Assembly: GCA_003118195.1 (NCBI GenBank)
Contig: BEXV01000360.1
Coordinates: forward strand, 122,750 to 133,642
DNA length: 10,893 nucleotides
Direction: 5' to 3'
Source of the DNA: Hemicentrotus pulcherrimus
Taxonomy: Eukaryota; Echinodermata; Echinoidea; Camarodonta; Strongylocentrotidae
The translations under genes and the position numbers were made by a program. A model generated the notes under the pieces. That model searched no databases, had not been told where the DNA came from, and was given only the letters and a program-made list of their open reading frames with translations. Below, piece by piece: positions 9,201 to 10,893 of the stretch (position 1 is the first letter of the stretch; every line of letters begins with the position of its first letter).

Positions 9201-9932
9201 TAAAGTCATTAATTCTCTAGGTAGCTTTCAAAAAAAAAATTGCATGAAAATGTTTCCATTAACCATAACATCTAATAGAGTACCAAAGCTGTGACATCAT
9301 AAAAATCTATTTTTGGAATAAGTAAAGAATTGGCTGAGATATGACAATCTGAATAGAAAGATTGCCTATGGGAAATCAGTGTAAAATCTTGCTCTAGTTC
9401 ATAACATTACGAGCCAGAGCAATATAACACTGAGTTCCCATAGGCAATCTTTTTATTCAGATGGTCACATCTCAGCCAATAATTAACCTATTCAATTGGT
9501 TTTCGACATTTAGACATTTTTTTGGTGGTCTTTTGGAAAATGAATAAAAAAAATTGAGAAATTCCAAAAATAGATTTTTGATGACGTCACACTTCACCAC
9601 TCGATAGTAGTGGCAATGGCTTTCTATTACTCACCGTTGAAAAATAATTTTTAAAGTGCTTGCATATATGTCTGTTAAAAAAAGGTAAATAAGCAATTTC
9701 AAAAGCAAACAACTTTAATAAAGATTAACACACCAATTGCACATACTGTCATACTCTTCAACAAGTGACAACAGAGGTATAGTAAATGAATCCTGAAAAA
9801 AAAAAGATTACCTAGATATCTGAAAAGTTCACTGGTGGCTTGCCGGACCGTGGATGCAGGATGCATGAGATATAAGCTGAACACAGAGAAGTAGAACGGC
9901 CATTTGGGTAGCAGAAAGCCAGGGGGAATGTG
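91..9932 (-). CDS. Internal part of a multi-exon gene for an unrecognised HEAT/ARM-like protein (eight exons)
   Basis: The coding sequence is the join of 9812-9932, 8980-9184, 8286-8518, 7527-7716, 6312-6408, 5743-5871, 5224-5276 and 91-265, read on the minus strand. It gives 401 codons with no stop. Each exon has an AG acceptor and a GT donor, and the phases 1, 2, 1, 2, 0, 0, 2 agree across all seven introns, which is strong evidence for one real transcript. Introns are 627, 461, 569, 1118, 440, 466 and 4958 bp. Start and stop codons are outside the window. By inspection the protein runs from a helical region with a HEAT-like pattern (HPxxxVRxxxxxxFxYL), through a polar linker, to a block with WEWREGRLFAYEL (residues 201-213), and then a Ser/Pro/Lys/Arg-rich tail that is probably disordered. 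I do not recognise the family. A large cytosolic scaffold or regulatory protein is an inference from the architecture only. Confidence 0.88.
266..1205. other. Downstream part of the 4.96-kb intron, no exon seen
   Basis: This AT-rich stretch lies between exon H and a MITE. Short open frames on both strands have no splice support, no protein-like composition and no in-phase link to the gene. It contains a poly-C run near 806-814 and an A-run near 592-601. Nothing else is recognisable. Confidence 0.6.
1206..1596. mobile_element. MITE-like element with long imperfect terminal inverted repeats
   Basis: The left end begins GAAGGGGAAGTTCAACGTAA. The right end, read on the other strand, begins AAAGGGGAAGTCCACCCTGA. 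The similarity continues inward through TTGGTTTTA...AGAAAAA versus TTGGTTTTAGTAGAAGCAGAGAAA, so the inverted arms are at least about 60 bp. The element is roughly 390 bp with no transposase frame, so it is non-autonomous. Similar AAGGGGAAGTTCA-type ends occur, from memory, in marine invertebrate repeats. The exact ends and target duplication are not certain. Confidence 0.6.
1597..2398. other. Intron, possible second repeat starting at AAGGGCCCATGACATCAAA
   Basis: Immediately after the MITE comes TTAAAGGGCCCATGACATCA, followed at 1740-1800 by TAAGCTCCACCCCCAAAACC and CTTGTGACATCATC. These look like end motifs of dispersed repeats, but I could not find a matching inverted end, so no element is drawn. 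The rest, to 2398, is AT-rich intron with no exon or other feature visible. Confidence 0.3.
2399..2668. repeat. Imperfect fold-back sequence
   Basis: GAACCAATCAAATTCATT at 2400-2416 pairs with AATGAATCTGATTGGTCC at 2651-2668. CATTCCCATTCCTTTTAAAA at about 2475-2494 pairs with TTAAAAAAGGAATGGGAAATG-type bases at 2634-2654. Both left motifs match adjacent parts of one right arm, so the left arm looks interrupted by about 55 bp. It may be a decayed MITE. No coding is seen. Confidence 0.4.
2669..3810. other. Intron with two pyrimidine-rich tracts, no exon seen
   Basis: The plus strand is markedly C/T-rich at about 2845-2950 and again at about 3405-3570. The small hydrophobic open frames there follow from that composition and have no splice or start context. 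No inverted or direct repeat of note was seen in the rest. Confidence 0.5.
3811..4086 (-). pseudogene. 91-codon ORF of unknown origin, possible transposon remnant
   Basis: A minus-strand frame inside the large intron reads MQCELQIITKNRLMKNLKQC at its start and later KLIVKRNLPFAVFDENAVRK and a Trp/Cys-containing end. The mixed, balanced composition is more protein-like than other intronic frames here. NLPFxxxxxxxxR weakly resembles a segment of hAT-type transposases, but I would not assign it on this alone. There is an in-frame stop 24 bases upstream of the Met, and no larger frame extends it. It could be a decayed transposase piece, an alternative exon or chance. Confidence 0.22.
4087..4560. 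repeat. Diverged direct repeats around a GGGTTAGTTCAGA motif
   Basis: Related motifs occur at about 4109 (GGGGTTAGTTCAGAG), 4258 (GGGATTAGTTCAGCG), 4369 (GGGGTTAGCTTAGAA) and 4525 (ATAATTAGTTCAGAGTC). The segments around 4242 (AGCAACTTTGGTTGGGGATT) and 4505 (AGCAAATTTGGTCTAGG) also align past the motif into ATTTCTACT/AATCCTACT. This suggests old tandem copies about 263 bp apart. Divergence is high and the boundaries are not defined. Confidence 0.35.
4561..5223. other. Upstream end of the large intron, no exon seen
   Basis: Apart from the microsatellite near 4871, this is ordinary AT-rich intron leading to the donor of exon G at 5222-5223. No further exon in a compatible phase is visible. Confidence 0.5.
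4871..4903. repeat. GATG/AATG microsatellite
   Basis: About four and a half copies of GATG are followed by degenerate AATG units, a simple tetranucleotide repeat. Confidence 0.9.
5224..5276 (-). CDS. Exon G: short basic exon (residues 326-342)
   Basis: The acceptor is a long T-rich tract (the A-rich run at 5279-5298 on the plus strand) ending in ACAG|GTTCTC. The donor is CAAAAG|GTAAGAAC, close to consensus. At 53 bp it is the shortest exon here, running from phase 0 to phase 2. It encodes VLSRAGSERRKKSLENK, with a polybasic RRKKS that could be a basophilic-kinase site or part of a nuclear localisation signal. Neither can be decided from sequence. Because its length is not a multiple of three, skipping it would break the frame, so it is probably constitutive. 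A plus-strand frame across it is a shadow. Confidence 0.8.
5743..5871 (-). CDS. Exon F: Ser/Pro-rich symmetric exon (residues 283-325)
   Basis: The acceptor is a pyrimidine-rich tract ending CCTCCCCAG|AGTGAC. The donor is GATGAG|GTAAAG. The exon is 129 bp, exactly 43 codons, phase 0 at both ends. It encodes an acidic Ser-rich start (SDTSSPDDSSIHSSG) followed by the proline-rich stretch PPTPPLGASPPISPP. These contain several Ser/Thr-Pro sites of the kind used by proline-directed kinases and WW domains, but no use can be shown from sequence. Because both ends are phase 0, skipping the exon would keep the reading frame, so it is a candidate cassette exon. Confidence 0.85.
6312..6408 (-). CDS. 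Exon E: basic linker (residues 250-282)
   Basis: The acceptor is TTCATTCTACAG|CCACAAAG after a strong pyrimidine tract. The donor is AGACCG|GTAAGA, which matches consensus. The 97-bp exon supplies one base to a Ser codon begun in exon D and ends exactly at phase 0. The frame reads HKASKVPQGKPPIQKSLSHG, then GVSLRQAWLKRP. It is Lys/Pro-rich with a short, possibly helical end. Of the two frames open through this exon, only this one joins in phase to both neighbours. Confidence 0.83.
6474..7105. mobile_element. Non-autonomous element with internal tandem units, ends ATGCCTCC...GGAGGCAT
   Basis: The element lies wholly in the intron between exons D and E. The left end is ATGCCTCCACCGAAG. The right end, read in reverse, is ATGCCTCCGCTACAAAG, giving an 8-bp perfect terminal inverted repeat with weaker similarity beyond. 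Inside are about three copies of a 143-150-bp unit, then a GTACGGACGTACG tetranucleotide-rich stretch (7028-7061) and a terminal hairpin. There is no transposase frame. The style is familiar from echinoderm and other marine invertebrate introns (recollection, not checked). A run of A on both sides may be part of a target duplication but is not diagnostic. Confidence 0.65.
6594..7024. repeat. Three tandem units of about 145 bp
   Basis: Unit starts are marked by ACATAATGA at 6594, 6737 and 6887, a spacing of 143 and 150 bp. Each unit contains TGACCTTTGAC, CATGACCCC or CGTGACCCC, AATCAGTTCATTGGCTC, ACATGACCCAAGTTTGGCA, GGTTCTTGAGATAACGC and AAGCTATTTTTGTAT. A partial diverged unit precedes them from about 6516. 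The reading frames crossing the units are by-products of the repeat. Confidence 0.85.
7075..7106. repeat. Terminal hairpin of the composite element
   Basis: AATGCCTCCGGCTAC pairs with GTAGCGGAGGCAT around a TTT loop, with one unpaired base. The 13-bp stem is GC-rich against an AT-rich background. Confidence 0.85.
7527..7716 (-). CDS. Exon D: WEWREG block (residues 187-249)
   Basis: The acceptor is TTGGTTTCAG|ATTTCTC and the donor is CTCCAAG|GTATCA. The 190-bp exon starts with two bases that complete an Asp codon and ends at phase 2. It encodes the most protein-like part of the window: VPVDSVLCKAWEWREGRLFA (residues 191-210), running on into YELIMKFLIVNHIHYLFP. The dense aromatic and hydrophobic pattern, with conserved-looking Trp-Glu-Trp, suggests a structured helical domain that should be highly conserved between species. 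I have a vague sense of having seen this motif in large HEAT-type proteins but cannot assign the family. The sequence turns Ser/Thr-rich from about residue 238. Confidence 0.9.
7822..8041. repeat. Direct duplication, period about 139 bp
   Basis: ATATGACCTCAAATGACATT at 7822 recurs as ATATGACCTTAAATGACTTT at 7961. Both are followed by (C/T)ACCTTA-CATGTGA, AAGGTCC and AAGTGCAGATC in the same order. The second unit is incomplete. It lies in the intron between exons C and D and resembles the TGACC-rich units at 6594 in style but not in detail. Confidence 0.7.
8286..8518 (-). CDS. Exon C: charged, probably disordered linker (residues 109-186)
   Basis: The acceptor is CCTTGCAG|TGATTCTC and the donor is GAAGGAG|GTAGGG. 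The 233-bp exon completes a Ser codon split with exon B and ends at phase 1. The product is rich in Arg, Gln, Asp, Glu, Ser and Pro, with runs such as GDQPPDETLEGSRPRAG and SPRQNRRRQQPFYGQG, and has no clear hydrophobic core. The last part, KAISIVNVSQLEG, is more regular and may start the next folded segment. The exon is notably GC-richer than the surrounding introns. A longer antisense reading frame over the same bases is only a shadow of this exon. Confidence 0.87.
8565..8727. mobile_element. 163-bp TA-flanked MITE with CAGTCAAAC ends
   Basis: The left end is TACAGTCAAACCTGTCTATA and the right end is CAAGTTTGACTGTA. This gives inverted ends CAGTCAAAC(C/T)TG bordered by TA on both sides, as expected for Tc1/mariner-type non-autonomous elements that duplicate TA. 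Inside, AAGGGAAACA...GT(G)TTCTTTGTAGACA occurs twice with a period near 68 bp. It lies in the intron between exons B and C and has no coding capacity. Confidence 0.72.
8980..9184 (-). CDS. Exon B: end of the helical region and start of a polar linker (residues 41-109)
   Basis: The acceptor is GTCCACAG|TGGTTAAG and the donor is ACCAG|GTCAGAG. The 205-bp exon takes two bases to complete a Val codon and leaves two bases (AG) for the next exon. Residues 41-65 are hydrophobic and helical (VVKDCNNSALLKLVLQGLSA followed by NWGI) and continue the solenoid of exon A. After that the sequence becomes rich in His, Ser, Thr and Asn, including HTLSHFHTLSHDHS. That is typical of a flexible insertion and not of a folded repeat. 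The change in composition within one exon suggests a helical-domain boundary near residue 70. Confidence 0.87.
9288..9592. repeat. Fold-back element of about 305 bp
   Basis: The inner left arm 9330-9382 (TTGGCTGAGATATGACAATC ... GGGAAATCAGTGT) is the inverted copy of 9427-9479, with only about five or six mismatches in 53 bp. An outer pair, GTGACATCATAAAAATCTAT (9291-9310, continuing through TTTTGGAAT) against ATTCCAAAAATAGATTTTTG (9561-9580, then ATGACGTCAC), extends the structure, with about 80 extra bases in the right arm. A central loop of about 44 bp remains. It lies in the intron between exons A and B and has no ORF, so it is probably a MITE or fold-back transposon. Confidence 0.8.
9812..9932 (-). 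CDS. Exon A: HEAT-like helical pair (residues 1-40)
   Basis: The acceptor is a long pyrimidine tract (the A-run at 9936-9954 on the plus strand) ending in ACAG. The donor is CTAG|GTAATC. The 121-bp exon starts at phase 0 and ends at phase 1. It encodes two amphipathic segments: HIPPGFLLPKWPFYFSVFSL and then YLMHPASTVRQATSELFRYL. The second has the HPxxxVRxxxxxxFxYL pattern typical of the B helix of HEAT repeats, so an alpha-solenoid is the most likely fold. The frame was chosen because it is the only one open through both splice sites and joins in phase to exon B. Earlier exons must lie beyond 10893. Confidence 0.88.
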
Positions 9933-10222
9933 CTGTAAAAAAAAAAAAAAAAAAAGAAGCATATCAGACAAGAGTAAAAATTAGACATTCTGGAAACATT
10001 TTAAAGAGGACTATCAGCATAAATACATCATGGTACATCATTAGTGGCACTTTGTCCAACTAGCAACAGGTCTGTGTATGGTATGCAGAAAGCCAACAAA
10101 ATCTCTGTGTTTATCACTAATAGGACATTTTCGTAGTGGAATCTTATTTAATGCACACATCTTTGTGAAGTGCCTCGATATAAATCATTTCATTCACCTG
10201 CTACGAATAATAGTATATCATT

Positions 10223-10313
10223 AGCCAGAATGCAAATTGAATATATTAGTTGTTGTCAGGTAGGACAAACATTTATGGCTTGTCCTACAACAAATGCGAT
10301 TTGCATTCTGACT
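10223..10313. repeat. 91-bp hairpin sequence
   Basis: AGCCAGAATGCAAATT at 10223 pairs with GATTTGCATTCTGACT ending at 10313. Inside, TTGTTGTCAGGTAGGACAA (10250-10268) pairs with TTGTCCTACAACAA (10279-10292). The two stems sit on one axis, so the whole could form a long hairpin with a small loop (ACATTTATGGC). No coding and no known RNA family was recognised. Confidence 0.72.
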
Positions 10314-10328
10314 ATTGAAATACAATTT

Positions 10329-10350
10329 AGATAGATATATAGATAGATAT
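10329..10350. repeat. GATA-type microsatellite
   Basis: Two short runs of ATAG are separated by ATAT, directly followed by TTTGGTTTTATTCAAG. A simple repeat next to such a T-rich sequence can mark the 3' end of a LINE insertion on the opposite strand, but nothing else supports that here. Confidence 0.75.
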
Positions 10351-10893
10351 TTGGTTTTATTCAAGAAAAATACTGATTAAAAAGTCTGAAGACTAAACAA
10401 GTCAGTTTACATTATAAAATGCATAACAAAATATAACAAGGTAATAAAAAAACGCATGGATAAATTAAATATATAGCCTACTAAATCAAATTACAATATT
10501 AAAAACCTAAGAAATTCAGTAAGAAATAGCAAACTATATCATTGACATCTAAATGTACTATAAATAACAATTACATATCAAAAGCAAAAGAGTGAGTTAA
10601 TGAAACATAATACATAAACCGTCCAAAGTCTGAGCAATAGCAAAATACTATGAAGAATATAACGCTTTTATAGAATACAGCATAAATAATAATACATAAT
10701 TCTATCATTGCTAGTGAAAACACAATTAGATTTAATTCTAATTATTAGAAATTAGAGAACTAAACCAGGTGTAATTCATTCAGAACACAGGAATACTATT
10801 GTACATTGCATAGATCGGTTTACTAACGTATTCTAATTTATGGATGTTTCTTTATTGTGGACCTAGTGATGAGTTATTCCATCAACATGTTAA

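Larger units (their letters stand above)
9933..10893. other. Intron upstream of exon A, no exon seen
   Basis: This AT-rich sequence holds a hairpin and a microsatellite, and no exon that reads in phase into exon A. The long A-run at 9936-9954 is the polypyrimidine tract of exon A's acceptor on the minus strand, not a retroposon tail. From 10345 to the end it is almost all A/T-rich with no clear feature. Confidence 0.5.

Noticed and set aside
9936..9954. Long A-run as a retroposon tail
   Set aside because: On the minus strand it is the pyrimidine tract of exon A's acceptor, directly followed by ACAG.

Overview
This is a window of eukaryotic genomic DNA. It is AT-rich, with multi-exon coding broken by GT-AG introns that carry short inverted-repeat and tandem-repeat elements. 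The repeats resemble those of marine invertebrate deuterostomes: an intronic element built on TGACCTTTGACCT arrays that closes in a GCCTCCG...CGGAGGC hairpin, a CAGTCAAAC-ended MITE flanked by TA, and an AAGGGGAAGTTCA/TGGACTTCCCCTT-ended MITE. An echinoderm such as a sea urchin is my best guess. It rests on remembered repeat style, not on a search. I see no bacterial, viral, CRISPR, rRNA or tRNA features.

The window holds the internal part of one protein-coding gene on the minus strand. I rebuilt eight exons from splice sites and reading frame, listed here in transcript order: 9812-9932, 8980-9184, 8286-8518, 7527-7716, 6312-6408, 5743-5871, 5224-5276 and 91-265. All eight have an AG acceptor and a GT donor, and all seven junctions keep phase (1, 2, 1, 2, 0, 0, 2). 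The joined reading frame is 1,203 nt, or 401 codons, with no stop. Neither the start codon nor the stop codon is in the window, so the gene continues beyond both edges.

The predicted segment begins with a helical, HEAT/ARM-like stretch (residues about 1-65). A polar, disordered linker follows (about 66-186). Next is a very protein-like block with the motif WEWREG and hydrophobic helices (about 187-240). The rest is a long Ser/Pro/basic-rich low-complexity region (about 250-401). I could not name the family, so no gene symbol is given.

The introns hold most of the other content. The 1.1-kb intron (6409-7526) contains a composite element with about 145-bp tandem units. The 569-bp intron has a 139-bp direct duplication. 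The 461-bp intron holds a small TA-flanked MITE. The 627-bp intron contains a roughly 300-bp fold-back element with a near-perfect 53-bp arm. The 4.96-kb intron (266-5223) holds a MITE, a weaker fold-back, diverged direct repeats, a microsatellite and a 91-codon minus-strand ORF of unknown origin. The stretch 9933-10893 is intron upstream of the first visible exon. It carries another hairpin and a GATA-type microsatellite, and I see no exon in it.
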